Shown here: piece by piece, positions 1 through 9,337 of the stretch
Layout of the letters: each line of letters opens with the position of its first letter
How positions within the stretch are numbered: the first letter of the stretch is position 1
Origin: Sphaerisporangium sp. TRM90804
Lineage (GTDB): Bacteria > Actinomycetota > Actinomycetes > Streptosporangiales > Streptosporangiaceae
Assembly: GCF_029846175.1 (NCBI RefSeq)
Contig: NZ_JARWAC010000017.1
Coordinates: forward strand, 1 to 64,000
DNA length: 64,000 nt
Direction: 5' to 3'
The notes under the pieces: model-generated
What the model saw: only the letters and a program-made list of their open reading frames with translations
The model's database searches: none
Told to the model about the DNA's origin: nothing
Translations under genes and position numbers: made by a program

Positions 1-22
1 ACAAAATTTTGAATGACAGGTG

Positions 23-65
23 ACGCGAGGGAGCCGTCCACGGATTGTGGGTGGCTCCCTCGCGT
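23..65 (+). terminator. Hairpin, probable terminator of the gene left of the window
   Basis: The arms 23-35 and 53-65 are perfectly complementary (13 bp). The stem extends inward with two G-T pairs and four more pairs to about 19 bp around a 5-nt loop. No long T run follows, but such strong T-poor hairpins are common terminators in actinobacteria. It probably ends transcription of a gene lying before base 1. Confidence 0.65.
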
Positions 66-92
66 TGTTCCTGTTCGCTGGTCGTGTGTTGA

Positions 93-121
93 GGGCCGTC
101 CACGGTGTGGGCGGCCCTTTT
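93..121 (+). terminator. Second hairpin with T tract, intrinsic terminator
   Basis: Arms 93-103 and 107-117 pair over 11 bp (one G-T) around a 3-nt loop and are followed at once by TTTT (118-121), a classic rho-independent form. The inner part resembles the inside of the preceding hairpin (gccgtccacgg, then gtggg and ggc), so the two look like tandem copies of one element. Confidence 0.75.
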
Positions 122-206
122 CGCGTTCGACAGCCGTTCGACCGGGTTGTCCACAGGAGGCTTGGGCGCGGCGTGGGCCGGGGTGCCTGGTCAGTAGGCT
201 GCAGGT

Positions 207-1526
207 GTGGAATACCAGGCCGTCGAAGAAGCGATCTTGCATCGGGGTGTGGAGTGGGACATCGATCCCACGCTCGACCGCATCAACATCCTCATGGATC
301 TGCTGGGTCAGCCCCAGAGGGCCTATCCGGTCGTGCACATCACCGGCACGAATGGCAAGACCAGCACCGCTCGCATGATCGACACGCTGCTGCGGGAGCG
401 CAACCTCCGTGTCGGCCGCTTCACCAGCCCGCACCTCACGTCCATACGAGAGCGCATCACGCTTGACGGCGAGCCGCTCAGCGAGGAACGGTTCGTCGAG
501 GTCTACGAGGACGTCCGGCCCTACCTGGAACTCGTCGACCAGCAGCAGGGGCGACTGTCGTTCTTCGAGACCCTCACCGCCATGGCGTACGCCGCGTTCG
601 CCGACGCGCCGGTCGACGTCGCCGTGATCGAGGTCGGCATGGGCGGCACCTGGGACTCCACCAGCGTGGCTCAGGGCGCCGTGGCCGTCGTCACGCCCGT
701 CTCGCTCGACCACGTCGACTACCTCGGCTCCGACGTCGAGGCCATCGCCCGCGAGAAGGCCGGCATCATCAAGCCGGGCTCGATGGCGATCCTGGCCCAG
801 CAATCGGTGAGCGTCGCCGAGATCCTCATGCGCCGCGCCGCGGAGACCGGCTCGACGGTCGCCCGGGAAGGGCTGGAGTTCGGCGTCGCCGGCCGCGAGC
901 TGGCCATGGGCGGCCAGATGCTCCGGCTGCAGGGCCTCAAGAGCGTCTACGAGGACGTCTTTCTTCCCCTCTACGGGCAGCACCAGGCGAGCAACGCCGC
1001 CTGCGCCCTGGCCGCCGTCGAGGCGTTCACCGGCGGCGGCGACCCTCTGGACGCCGATCTCGTGCGTGCCGCGTTCGCGGCGGTCGCCTCGCCGGGGCGC
1101 CTGGAGGTCGTGCGGCGCAGCCCCACCGTGCTGGTGGACGCGGCGCACAACCCCGGCGCCATGATGTCTCTGGTCGAGGCGGTGGAGGAGTCGTTCGGGT
1201 TCAACAGGGTCGTCGCGGTCGTCGCGATGGCGGCCGACAAGGACGTCGCCGGCGTTCTCGAGCTCCTGGAGCCCATCGCGGAGGAGATCGTCGTCACCCG
1301 CAACTCCTCACCGCGCTCCATGAGCCCCGATGAGCTGGGAGCGCTCGCCGAGGACATCTTCGGCAGCGAGCGCGTCCACCAGGCGCCCCGCGTCGACGAC
1401 GCCATCGACCTCGCGATCGGCCTGGCCGAGGCCGCCGGCGAGTTCAGCGGCACCGGGGTGCTCATCACCGGCTCCGTCGTCACCGCCGGAGACGCCCGCA
1501 CACTGCTGAAGGCCGACCGCCGATGA
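207..1526 (+). CDS. folC: Folylpolyglutamate synthase / dihydrofolate synthase
   Basis: Cytosolic Mur-ligase-family enzyme that adds glutamate to dihydropteroate and to folates, using ATP. The 439 residues match the family length. The P-loop is visible as HITGTNGKTSTARM near residues 45-58, followed by FTSPHL and RERI, the folate-binding region typical of FolC. The Mur C-terminal domain contains VDAAHNPGAM near 312-321. The start is GTG at 207, just upstream of conserved family sequence. The next gene is a DUF4233 protein and then ndk follows, the usual actinobacterial order. Close call on bifunctionality: actinobacterial FolC normally carries both activities, which the sequence alone does not prove. 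Confidence 0.95.
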   Translation: MEYQAVEEAILHRGVEWDIDPTLDRINILMDLLGQPQRAYPVVHITGTNGKTSTARMIDTLLRERNLRVGRFTSPHLTSIRERITLDGEPLSEERFVEVYEDVRPYLELVDQQQGRLSFFETLTAMAYAAFADAPVDVAVIEVGMGGTWDSTSVAQGAVAVVTPVSLDHVDYLGSDVEAIAREKAGIIKPGSMAILAQQSVSVAEILMRRAAETGSTVAREGLEFGVAGRELAMGGQMLRLQGLKSVYEDVFLPLYGQHQASNAACALAAVEAFTGGGDPLDADLVRAAFAAVASPGRLEVVRRSPTVLVDAAHNPGAMMSLVEAVEESFGFNRVVAVVAMAADKDVAGVLELLEPIAEEIVVTRNSSPRSMSPDELGALAEDIFGSERVHQAPRVDDAIDLAIGLAEAAGEFSGTGVLITGSVVTAGDARTLLKADRR

Positions 1527-1582
1527 CGGCCCCGGCCACCGCGGCCGGCTCGGCGGCCGCTCCGGGCACAGGAGGAGGAAGG

Positions 1583-1621
1583 GTGACCATGGAGATCGGT
1601 GACACGGGGGCGGCGCGGTGA
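1583..1621 (+). other. 12-codon mini-ORF overlapping the DUF4233 start
   Basis: A strong ribosome-binding sequence (ggaggaggaagg, 1570-1581) lies in front of GTG 1583, which opens a 12-codon frame. Its TGA (1619-1621) overlaps the GTG (1618-1620) of the next gene as GTGA. The DUF4233 gene has no good Shine-Dalgarno of its own at the right distance, so ribosomes may load on the mini-ORF and re-initiate. This is inference. The mini-ORF could also mark a frameshift in the true N-terminus of the next gene. Confidence 0.4.
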
Positions 1622-1953
1622 ACTTCGTCGTCACCCCGGGCATGCGGCGGCTCGGGTCCAGCGTGCTGGGCATGGAGGCCATCGTGCTGGCGCTGGTCAC
1701 GCCCGTGGCGATCATGATCAATGAGGTGGAGCCCGCCGTGGCGGTGTCCGTCGGCGTCGGCCTGGCGCTGGCGTGTGTCGTCGTGGCGGGCCTGCTGAAG
1801 CGGCCCTTCGCCTACATCGCCGGGAGCGTGCTCCAGGTGCTGGCCATCGCCACCGGTTTCCTCGTGCCGATCATGTTCTTCCTCGGCGTGATCTTCGCCG
1901 CGCTGTGGATCACGGCAATCTTCGTCGCTCGCCGTGTCGAGGGCGTGACTTAA
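1618..1953 (+). CDS. DUF4233 small membrane protein
   Basis: A 111-residue protein with a short basic start and about four hydrophobic segments (roughly residues 17-35, 41-59, 63-84 and 86-106), ending in a basic tail. It fits the DUF4233 family, which in actinobacteria almost always sits between folC and ndk. No biochemical role is known for the family. The conserved position suggests a link to folate or nucleotide metabolism, or simply an ancient operon. The GTG start is chosen because the conserved family region begins at once and because it overlaps the stop of an upstream mini-ORF. Confidence 0.8.
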   Translation: MNFVVTPGMRRLGSSVLGMEAIVLALVTPVAIMINEVEPAVAVSVGVGLALACVVVAGLLKRPFAYIAGSVLQVLAIATGFLVPIMFFLGVIFAALWITAIFVARRVEGVT

Positions 1954-1970
1954 CGCTAAGGTCGGCCACT

Positions 1971-3815
1971 ATGGCCGTCCCCCCTGCTCCCGTTGCCGGG
2001 CCCGCGAGCCTCGACCGGGCTCGTCGTCTGCCGTTCGCGCTCGACCTCGTCGTCGGGCTGCTGACGATTCTCGCGCTGCCGCTGGCGGCCGTCACCGTTC
2101 CCAACACCATCTCCGTGGTGGGGGCCCTGCTGCCTCCGCACGTGGCGGGCGTCGGCATGCTGCGGGCGCACGGGCTGGCGCTTCCGGCCATGCTGTGCGC
2201 GGTCCCGTTCGCCGCCGCGGCGCTGCGCCGGGTACGGCCCGCGCCCATCCTGGTCGCCGGGCTCGCCCTGCTCGCCGCCGCCGACGTCGCGGGCGGCTTC
2301 GCCGACTCGGCGCTCGCGGTCGCGGCCCTGAGGGTCGCGCACGGCGTCGGCGCGGGGATGCTCCTGCCGGCCACGCTCGCGGCCGGGTGGGAACGTTCCG
2401 GCCCCGCGCGGCGAGTGCTGGTGACGGTCTGGGCCGGGGCGCTGTCCGTCAGCCTGCTGGCCGCCCAGGCTCTGGCGCTCTGGCCGCTCGACGAGGCGAC
2501 CTCGTGGCGCGTCACGCTGCAGCCCTATCCACTGGTGACCGGGGTGGCGCTGGCGCTCGCCGCCGTCCACCTGCTTCTGTCCCGCACCGCCGAGGCGTCG
2601 CCCGCGATCCCCGGCGCGGCGTCCGGCGCGGCGTCCGCGGGGTCGCAGGCCGGGCCTGATGGCCCGTTCCACACCGACGGCCGGCCCGCCAGGCGCGGGG
2701 AGCTGGCGCTCACGGCCGGGCCGTCCGCCGGCATCGCCCTGCTCGCCCTCGGCACCACCCTGGACTGGCCGCCGGGGCTGATCGTCGTCGCCGCGGCCGT
2801 CGCGGTCGCGGTGCTGCTCGCAACCGCCTCGGCGGCCGGAGCCGGGCCGGGCGACCGGCTGCTCGCGTTCACGATGGTCGCCGTCGGCCTCGCGGTGCTG
2901 CCCACGGCCGCCCAGGTGACGTACGTCGAGCTGCGGGGCCTGGGAGGTCCCGGGCTGTCGGGCATGTGGGCGCCGTTCGCCCTCGCCGCCGTGACGGCGT
3001 TCGCCGCGGCGTGGGGCGCCGGGCGGGTGAGCCAGGCTCTCGCGCCCAAGACCGTCTACGTCGGCCTGGTCACGCTGGTAGCCGGGCTGTGCGCGGTCCG
3101 CCTGTTCCTCCCGGCGGCCACCGGCGCCCCGCTCCTGGCCCCGTTCGTGCTGCTCGCCGCCGGCGCGGCGATCGCGGTCACCTCCGCCCTGCGGTCCACC
3201 GGCCCGGGGGCGGCGCTCTTCGGGCTCTGCCTGTGCTTCCCCGCGGTGCTGAGCGGCTTCCTGCTGGGCACCGGCATCCAGGTCGGCGCCCTGCGTGCCG
3301 CCAGCTCGTCGGGCCTGGTCACCTCCCAGGCGATGGTCGACGGCTTCGTCAGCGCCCTGCACGTCACGGCGCTGCTCGCCGGGGCGGTCGTGGTGCTTGT
3401 GCTGCTCTTCGGCGCGGCGCTGCGGCGGCGCGCCCCGGGCCGGCGACGCGAGACGCCGGCCACCGCCTCGCACGCTCCGGACCCCGGGCAGGCCTCGGGC
3501 GTGCGGCCCGAGGTTCCGGCCCTGTCGACCGACGATCCCGCCGGTCCGCTTCCCGGCACGTCGGCGCCCGCAACCCGGCCGATGCCCGCCGCGCCGTCCA
3601 CGGCGCCAATGCCGGCCCTGCCGGCCGCTTCTGGGTCCGGGCGCTCCAAGCCGCCCGGGCCGGCCGGGCCCGGCCCGGTGCCCGGGCCTCGTGAGGCCGG
3701 CGACGAGGACACCGCGAAGCGGCGCGACGGGGCGAGGGCTCCGGCCGTGCCGGCCCCCACCCCGTCGCCCGAGAGCACCGACCGGGAGGACGGCGGCGGC
3801 GCCGCCGCCCGGTAA
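1971..3815 (+). CDS. MFS-like multi-pass membrane protein with long Pro/Ala-rich tail
   Basis: The start is taken as ATG 1971, 17 bp after the DUF4233 stop, giving 614 residues. Residues 25-500 form many hydrophobic helices with short basic loops. The first half (RALR-type loops, [14 protein letters not shown]) resembles drug:H+ antiporters of the major facilitator superfamily. The last 110 residues are a low-complexity cytoplasmic-type tail rich in Pro, Ala, Gly and Arg. Substrate unknown. Classic MFS signature motifs are weak, so this may be a degenerate or specialised branch. It sits in the gap between DUF4233 and ndk, where other actinobacteria often have nothing. Confidence 0.65.
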   Translation: MAVPPAPVAGPASLDRARRLPFALDLVVGLLTILALPLAAVTVPNTISVVGALLPPHVAGVGMLRAHGLALPAMLCAVPFAAAALRRVRPAPILVAGLALLAAADVAGGFADSALAVAALRVAHGVGAGMLLPATLAAGWERSGPARRVLVTVWAGALSVSLLAAQALALWPLDEATSWRVTLQPYPLVTGVALALAAVHLLLSRTAEASPAIPGAASGAASAGSQAGPDGPFHTDGRPARRGELALTAGPSAGIALLALGTTLDWPPGLIVVAAAVAVAVLLATASAAGAGPGDRLLAFTMVAVGLAVLPTAAQVTYVELRGLGGPGLSGMWAPFALAAVTAFAAAWGAGRVSQALAPKTVYVGLVTLVAGLCAVRLFLPAATGAPLLAPFVLLAAGAAIAVTSALRSTGPGAALFGLCLCFPAVLSGFLLGTGIQVGALRAASSSGLVTSQAMVDGFVSALHVTALLAGAVVVLVLLFGAALRRRAPGRRRETPATASHAPDPGQASGVRPEVPALSTDDPAGPLPGTSAPATRPMPAAPSTAPMPALPAASGSGRSKPPGPAGPGPVPGPREAGDEDTAKRRDGARAPAVPAPTPSPESTDREDGGGAAAR

Positions 3816-3885
3816 GCTGCGCACACGCTTCCCCTCTCTTGCCGGACGTCCACGCGACCCGGCGACCACAACGAAGGAGATTTCC

Positions 3886-4296
3886 GTGTCCGAGCGCACG
3901 CTTGTCCTGATCAAGCCCGACGGTGTCCGCCGCGGCCTCATCGGTGACGTGATCGCCCGGGTCGAGCGCAAGGGCCTCAAGGTCGTCGCCATGGACCTCC
4001 GCACGCTCGACGCCGAGACCGCCAAGGCGCACTACGCCGAGCACTCGGAGAAGCCCTTCTTCGGCGAGCTGGTCGAGTTCATCACCTCCGGCCCTCTGGT
4101 GGCCATGGTCCTGGAGGGCCCGCGCGCCATCGAGGCCTTCCGCGCCCTCGCCGGCGCCACCGACCCCGTCAAGTCGGCCCCCGGCACGATCCGCGGCGAC
4201 AACGCCCTGGAGATCGGCGAGAACATCGTGCACGGCTCCGACTCGACCGACTCCGCCGCGCGCGAGGTCAAGATCTTCTTTCCCGACCGTTTCTGA
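3886..4296 (+). CDS. ndk: Nucleoside diphosphate kinase
   Basis: Transfers the gamma phosphate of ATP to nucleoside diphosphates through a phospho-histidine. The 136 residues match the standard length. The N-terminal [10 protein letters not shown] is diagnostic, and the catalytic loop NIVHGSDS places the active histidine at residue 116. The start is GTG 3886, preceded by gaaggag at 3873-3879. A strong terminator follows, so this is probably the last gene of the folC run. Confidence 0.98.
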   Translation: MSERTLVLIKPDGVRRGLIGDVIARVERKGLKVVAMDLRTLDAETAKAHYAEHSEKPFFGELVEFITSGPLVAMVLEGPRAIEAFRALAGATDPVKSAPGTIRGDNALEIGENIVHGSDSTDSAAREVKIFFPDRF

Positions 4297-4313
4297 GCAC
4301 TGAGCCCCATGTG

Positions 4314-4346
4314 AAGGCCCTGGCGCGGCACCCGCGCCGGGGCCTT
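4314..4346 (+). terminator. Intrinsic terminator after ndk
   Basis: Arms 4314-4328 and 4332-4346 form a 15-bp stem with a single G-T pair around a 3-nt loop, ending in TTT. It separates the folC-ndk run from the mre cluster. Confidence 0.85.
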
Positions 4347-4485
4347 TCGCGTGCACCGCGCCGCCGCGGCGGGCGGGGATGCCGGGAGGGTATAAGAGCA
4401 GGTGGGGCAGGGTCGGAGCCGGAGAAGTCCGACAACTTTTTCCCCAGGCGCGCGGCTCGTTGCCAGCAGGAGTGGGTACGTCACG

Positions 4486-4509
4486 TTACGATTCGAATGC
4501 GAATCGTAA
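4486..4509 (+). promoter_or_regulatory. Perfect 10-bp inverted repeat in the mreB upstream region
   Basis: The arms ttacgattcg (4486-4495) and cgaatcgtaa (4500-4509) are exact reverse complements around a 4-nt spacer, AATG. The element is AT-rich against a GC-rich background and sits 37 bp before the mreB start. It could be an operator for a dimeric regulator, or an RNA hairpin in the mreB leader. It has no T tract and is too close to the start to be an obvious terminator. Confidence 0.6.
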
Positions 4510-4545
4510 TCTCTCGCATCAACCTGAAGGAAGGTTTCCTTCCCC

Positions 4546-5577
4546 ATGGGCAGCAAGCTGGCGTTCCTCGGCCGTGACATGGCCGTCGACCTGGGCACGG
4601 CCAACACTCTGGTCTACGTGCGCGGGCGCGGCATCGTGCTCAACGAGCCGTCGGTGGTGGCCATCAACACCACCACCGGCAAGATCGTTGCGGTGGGCAT
4701 CGAGGCCAAGAGAATGATTGGCCGCACGCCCGGCAACATCGTGGCGATCCGCCCCCTGAAAGACGGGGTGATCGCCGACTTCGACGTGACCGAACGCATG
4801 TTGCGGTACTTCATCCAGCGCGTGCACAAGCGCAGTCACTTCGCCAAGCCCCGCATCATCGTCGCGGTCCCCAGTGGCATCACGGGCGTGGAGCAGCGCG
4901 CGGTGAAGGAGGCCGGCTACCAGGCGGGCGCCCGGAGGGTCTACATCATCGAGGAGCCCATGGCCGCGGCCATCGGCGCGAGGCTGCCCGTGCACGAGCC
5001 CACCGGCAACATGGTGGTCGACATCGGCGGCGGCACGACCGAGGTGGCGATCATATCGATGGGCGGCATCGTCACCAGCCAGTCGATCCGCGTCGGCGGC
5101 GACGAGCTCGACCAGGCGATCATCGCGTTCGCCAAGAAGGAGTACTCCCTGATGCTGGGGGAGCGCACCGCCGAGGAGATCAAGATCGCCATCGGGTCGG
5201 CCTGCCCGAACAGCGACGAGTGCCACGCCGAGATCCGAGGCCGCGACCTGGTCACCGGCCTGCCGAAGACCATCGTCGTGTCGGCCGACGAGATACGCAA
5301 GGCCACCGAGGAGCCCCTCAAGAGCATCATCGACGCCGTGAAGTCGACGCTCGACAAGTGCCCTCCCGAGCTGTCCGGCGACCTCATGGACCGCGGCCTG
5401 GCGCTCACCGGCGGCGGCGCCCTGCTCAAGGGCATGGACGACCGGCTCCGCGACGAGACCGGCATGCCGATCCACCTGGTCGAGAACGCCCTCGACTCCG
5501 TGGCGCTGGGCTCGGGCAAGTGCGTCGAGGAGTTCGAGGTCCTGCAGCAGGTGCTGGTGCCGGAACCGAGACATTGA
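4546..5577 (+). CDS. mreB: Rod-shape actin homologue MreB
   Basis: Bacterial actin that polymerises with ATP along the membrane and organises lateral-wall or spore-wall synthesis with MreC, MreD, RodA and PBP2. The 343 residues match the family length. Phosphate-binding motifs are present: [10 protein letters not shown] (15-24), [10 protein letters not shown] (about 161-170) and the adenosine motif [10 protein letters not shown] (about 287-296). ATG 4546 has a purine-rich aaggaagg element upstream. It heads a tight mreB-mreC-mreD-mrdA-rodA operon. Confidence 0.97.
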   Translation: MGSKLAFLGRDMAVDLGTANTLVYVRGRGIVLNEPSVVAINTTTGKIVAVGIEAKRMIGRTPGNIVAIRPLKDGVIADFDVTERMLRYFIQRVHKRSHFAKPRIIVAVPSGITGVEQRAVKEAGYQAGARRVYIIEEPMAAAIGARLPVHEPTGNMVVDIGGGTTEVAIISMGGIVTSQSIRVGGDELDQAIIAFAKKEYSLMLGERTAEEIKIAIGSACPNSDECHAEIRGRDLVTGLPKTIVVSADEIRKATEEPLKSIIDAVKSTLDKCPPELSGDLMDRGLALTGGGALLKGMDDRLRDETGMPIHLVENALDSVALGSGKCVEEFEVLQQVLVPEPRH

Positions 5578-5593
5578 TGGGGCAGAAACACTG

Positions 5594-6757
5594 ATGAGGG
5601 ATACCCGCCGTGGGCGGTTGATCCTTGGCGTCCTGCTGGCCGCGGCACTCGTCCTGATCACCATCGACCACCGGCAGCGCGGCGACTCCCTGCTAGGGCC
5701 GCTCCACACCGCGGGGTCGTCGGTCTTCGGCGTCGCCGAGCGCGCCGGCACGGCCGTGGTGAGCCCCGTGGGCGACTTCTTCCACACCTTCGCGTCCGCT
5801 CCGGAGGCCAAGCGGCGCATCGAGGCGCTGCGGGCCGAGAACGCCCGGCTGAGGAGCGACCTCGCCGCCCGCACGCTCGACCGTCAGAGGTCCGCCGAGT
5901 TGTCGCGCACGCTCGGGCTGTCCGGCCTCGGCGGTTACCGCGTGGTCCCCGCCCAGGTGATCGCCAGGCGCGGCGCGCCCGGCTTCGAGGACGCCGTCGA
6001 GATCGACGCCGGCTCCGGCGACGGCGTGCGGTCGGAGATGACCGTGCTCAACGGCGACGGCCTGGTGGGCCGGGTGGTGCGCGCCGGCCCGTCCAGCTCG
6101 ACCGTCGTGCTGCTCACCGATCCGGCCTCCTCGGCCGGAGGGCGGGTGGAGGGCACGAACGAGATCGGCGTGGTCACCGGCCTCGGCGTGCCGGCGCAGG
6201 GGCGCTTCGTGCGGTTCCGGCTGCTCGACTCGACGGTGAGCCTCGCGGTCGGCCGCCGCCTCGTCAGTTTCGGGTCGCAGAACGGCATGCCGTACGCGCC
6301 GGGCCTGCCGATCGGCGTCGTCCAGCGGGTCGAGGCCACGCCCGGCGAGCTCACCCGCGTCGCGTACGCCAAGCCGTTCGTCGACTTCACGGCCCTCGAC
6401 GTCGTCGGCGTGGTCGTACGGGCCCCGCAGCGCGACCCCCGAGACTCGATGCTTCCCCCGCCGCCTCCGGCCGCGGCGCGCGCGCGTGCCACCGCCCCGC
6501 CCGCTCCGCGGGCCGGCTCCCCGTCCCCGTCCCCCGGTGCCGCGTCCGACTCCGGCTCGCCGCCGCCCCGCCGCGGGCAGGGGCGGGCGCCGCGCGATGA
6601 CGAGCGGCCGGGCACCCCGCCGGTGCGGCCGGCCCCGGCGCGCGGCCGTGACGACGGCGACGAGCCGGCCGGGGCACGCGACGGCGGGCGGGCCAGGGAC
6701 GGCACGGGGGACGACCGGGACGAAAGGAAGCGTGACCAGGCCGGCGAGAGGACATGA
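5594..6757 (+). CDS. mreC: Rod-shape-determining protein MreC
   Basis: Membrane-anchored periplasmic scaffold linking MreB to the wall-synthesis enzymes. It has 387 residues: one N-terminal transmembrane helix (about 9-24), a coiled coil (about 70-105, EAKRRIEALRAENARLRSDL), a beta-rich MreC domain (about 110-270) and a 110-residue low-complexity tail rich in Pro, Arg and Asp. The tail is longer than in most MreC proteins and is probably disordered. It begins 16 bp after mreB. Confidence 0.93.
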   Translation: MRDTRRGRLILGVLLAAALVLITIDHRQRGDSLLGPLHTAGSSVFGVAERAGTAVVSPVGDFFHTFASAPEAKRRIEALRAENARLRSDLAARTLDRQRSAELSRTLGLSGLGGYRVVPAQVIARRGAPGFEDAVEIDAGSGDGVRSEMTVLNGDGLVGRVVRAGPSSSTVVLLTDPASSAGGRVEGTNEIGVVTGLGVPAQGRFVRFRLLDSTVSLAVGRRLVSFGSQNGMPYAPGLPIGVVQRVEATPGELTRVAYAKPFVDFTALDVVGVVVRAPQRDPRDSMLPPPPPAAARARATAPPAPRAGSPSPSPGAASDSGSPPPRRGQGRAPRDDERPGTPPVRPAPARGRDDGDEPAGARDGGRARDGTGDDRDERKRDQAGERT

Positions 6758-6761
6758 GGAC

Positions 6762-7292
6762 GTGATCCGAGCGATGGTGGCGGTGCTGCTGGTCGGCCTG
6801 GTCATGATCGTGCAGGTCACCGTCGTGAACCGGCTGCCGCTCCCGGGCGGCGGCGGCCCCGACCTCGTGCTGCTCGTGGTCGTGCTCTTCGCGCTGGCGC
6901 GCGGGGCGGTGGGCGGGGCGGTGATCGGCTTCGTCATCGGCCTGGCTGCCGACCTGCTGCCGCCCTCCGCCCACGTGATGGGGCAGTACGCCCTGGTGTT
7001 CTGCCTGGTCGGCTACGCCGTGGGGCGCGCCCGTGAACGCGCGCCCGGCTCCTCGGCGATCGTGGTGATCGCCGCGATCATGCTCGCGCCGCTGCTGTCG
7101 GCCGGGGTGGGGGCCTTGATGGGCGACCCCCGGGTCGGCACGCGCGCGCTCGCGGCGCTGTGGCCGTCCCTGGTCATGTACAACCTGGCCGTGGCGGCGG
7201 CGGCGTTCTGGGCGGTGTCGCGGTTCTCCCGCGAGCGTCCCCGGCGCAAGGCCGTGCCGACCGGCGCCTACCCGGTCAGGAGGCGCGTGTGA
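6762..7292 (+). CDS. mreD: Rod-shape-determining protein MreD
   Basis: Small integral membrane partner of MreC. From GTG 6762 it has 176 residues with five to six predicted membrane segments and a basic C-terminus. The start is placed 4 bp after the mreC stop, where hydrophobic sequence begins (IRAMVAVLLVGLVMIVQV). Its stop overlaps the GTG of mrdA by 4 bases, indicating translational coupling. Confidence 0.9.
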   Translation: MIRAMVAVLLVGLVMIVQVTVVNRLPLPGGGGPDLVLLVVVLFALARGAVGGAVIGFVIGLAADLLPPSAHVMGQYALVFCLVGYAVGRARERAPGSSAIVVIAAIMLAPLLSAGVGALMGDPRVGTRALAALWPSLVMYNLAVAAAAFWAVSRFSRERPRRKAVPTGAYPVRRRV

Positions 7293-9337
7293 TCCGGGTC
7301 CGCGCCAGGCTGGTGGTGCTCCAGTTCGTCGTACTCACGATGCTCGCGGCGCTCACCGTGCGGCTGTGGCAGGTGCAGGTCGTGCGGGGCGGCCAGTTCG
7401 TCGCGGCGGCCACCGAGACACGCACCCGCGACGTCATCGTGCCCGCGGTGCGCGGCCCGATTCTCGACGCCGCCGGGCGGCCCCTGGTCCGCAACCGCAC
7501 CGCGCTGGTCGTGTCGATCGACCGCGCCGCGCTGGAGCGCATGGACGACGGCGGCGCGGCCGTGCTGAGACGCCTGGCGACCGTGCTCGGCCGTCCGGTC
7601 AGGGAACTGCGCGAGCGCATCCGGGCCTGCGGGCCGATGGTCAGCCGTCCCTGCTGGCCCGGTTCCCTGTACTCGCCGATCCCGCTCGACGACAAGGTCA
7701 GCACGCGCGAGGCGCTGCAGATCCTGGAGCGTCAGGAGGACTTCCCCGGCGTGTCCGCCGAGGTGCAGCCCGTGCGCGACTACCCCCTGGGCACGGGCGC
7801 GTCCCAGACCCTCGGCTACCTGCAGCCGGTGACCGAGGAGGAGCTGCGGAAGCGGTCCTCGCTCAAGGCGAACTTCTCCGGCGTCGACCTGGTCGGCAGG
7901 GACGGCCTGGAGTACGTCTACGACGAGGCCCTGCGCGGCAAGTCCGGCCTGCGCCGGGTGCAGGTCGACCGCATGGGCAAGGTGCTCGGCGTGGAACGCC
8001 AGACCTCCCCGGTCCCCGGCGACGTCCTGGTCACCCACATGGACGTCAACGTGCAGAGGGTCGTCGACGAGGCGCTGGCCGCCGCGATGAAGAACGCGCC
8101 GAGGGCCGACGGCGCCGCCGCGGTCGTCCTGGACGTGAAGACCGGCGGGGTGATCGCGCTCGGCAGCATGCCCACCTACAACCCGGGCGTCTGGGCGGGC
8201 GGCATCGCCGAGGCCGAGTACCAGCGGCTGCTGTCGGAGAAGGCCGGGCTTCCGCTGGTCTCCCGGGCGACGCACGGCATGTACGCCCCCGGCTCGACCT
8301 TCAAGGTGTCGTCGATGGCGGCGATGGTCAGGGACGGCTACCCGCTGAAGGGCAAGTACGACTGCCCGGGCTCTTTCAACGTCGCCGGCACGACCTTCAA
8401 CAACTTCCACGGCATCGGCATGGGCACCATCGACCTGCACACGGCGCTGGTGAGGTCGTGCGACACGGTCTTCTACCGGGCGGCCTACGAGATGTGGCTG
8501 CGCGACGGCGGCCTGCGGCCGGTAAAGCGCCCCAAGGAGCCGATGACCCGCACCGCGGAGGCGTTCGGGTTCGGCAGGAAGACCGGCATCGACCTGCCCG
8601 GCGAGGTGGCCGGGCGCATCCCCGGCCGGGCGGCGAAGAAGGCGATGTGGGCGGCGACCAAGCACACGAGTTGCCTCCGCTCCAAGACCGGCTACCCGGA
8701 GGTGGCCAAGAAGGACCCCGGCCGGGCCGCGTACCTGAAGAGGCTGGCGAACGAGAACTGCCTGGAGGGGTTCGAGTGGAAGGCCGCCGAGGCCGCCAAC
8801 CTGTCCATCGGGCAGGGCGACGTGCTGGTCACCCCGCTGCAGCTCGCGGTGGCCTACGCGGCGCTCGTCGGCGACGGCACGCTGCGCAGCCCGCGGATCG
8901 CCAAGGCGGTCATCCGCCCCGACGGCACGCACGTGGAGGAGATCAAGTCGCCGGTGGTGGGCCGGCTCCCGGTGGACGACAGGACACGCGACTACATCCG
9001 GGCCGCGCTCAGCGAGGTCACCTCCGACGGCACGGCGGCCGGGGCGTTCAGCGGGTTCCCCATGGACGTGGTGAAGATCGGCGGCAAGACGGGCACCGCG
9101 GAGGTCTACGGCAAGGAGGACACCTCGTGGTTCGCGTCGTTCGCTCCGGTCGGCGACCCGAGGTTCGTGGTCGTGGTCACCGTGTCCCAGGGCGGCCAGG
9201 GCGGCATGACCGCCGCCCCCGCGGCGCGGGCCATCTACGAGGGCATATACGGCATCAAGGGCAAGGCGGCGCTGCCCGGCGGTGAGCCGGTCAAACGGCT
9301 GCCGAAGATCAGGCCGGACGGGACGGTGGTGGAGTGA
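7289..9337 (+). CDS. mrdA: Penicillin-binding protein 2 (class B transpeptidase)
   Basis: Monofunctional DD-transpeptidase that cross-links peptidoglycan made by RodA. It has 682 residues: an N-terminal membrane anchor (about 8-27), a pedestal/dimerisation domain (to about 240), then the transpeptidase domain. The catalytic motifs are present: GSTFK with the active serine near 335, an SCD version of SxN near 390, and KTGT near 599. GTG 7289 overlaps the mreD stop (GTGA) and its own stop overlaps rodA, so the three are coupled. Confidence 0.95.
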   Translation: MIRVRARLVVLQFVVLTMLAALTVRLWQVQVVRGGQFVAAATETRTRDVIVPAVRGPILDAAGRPLVRNRTALVVSIDRAALERMDDGGAAVLRRLATVLGRPVRELRERIRACGPMVSRPCWPGSLYSPIPLDDKVSTREALQILERQEDFPGVSAEVQPVRDYPLGTGASQTLGYLQPVTEEELRKRSSLKANFSGVDLVGRDGLEYVYDEALRGKSGLRRVQVDRMGKVLGVERQTSPVPGDVLVTHMDVNVQRVVDEALAAAMKNAPRADGAAAVVLDVKTGGVIALGSMPTYNPGVWAGGIAEAEYQRLLSEKAGLPLVSRATHGMYAPGSTFKVSSMAAMVRDGYPLKGKYDCPGSFNVAGTTFNNFHGIGMGTIDLHTALVRSCDTVFYRAAYEMWLRDGGLRPVKRPKEPMTRTAEAFGFGRKTGIDLPGEVAGRIPGRAAKKAMWAATKHTSCLRSKTGYPEVAKKDPGRAAYLKRLANENCLEGFEWKAAEAANLSIGQGDVLVTPLQLAVAYAALVGDGTLRSPRIAKAVIRPDGTHVEEIKSPVVGRLPVDDRTRDYIRAALSEVTSDGTAAGAFSGFPMDVVKIGGKTGTAEVYGKEDTSWFASFAPVGDPRFVVVVTVSQGGQGGMTAAPAARAIYEGIYGIKGKAALPGGEPVKRLPKIRPDGTVVE

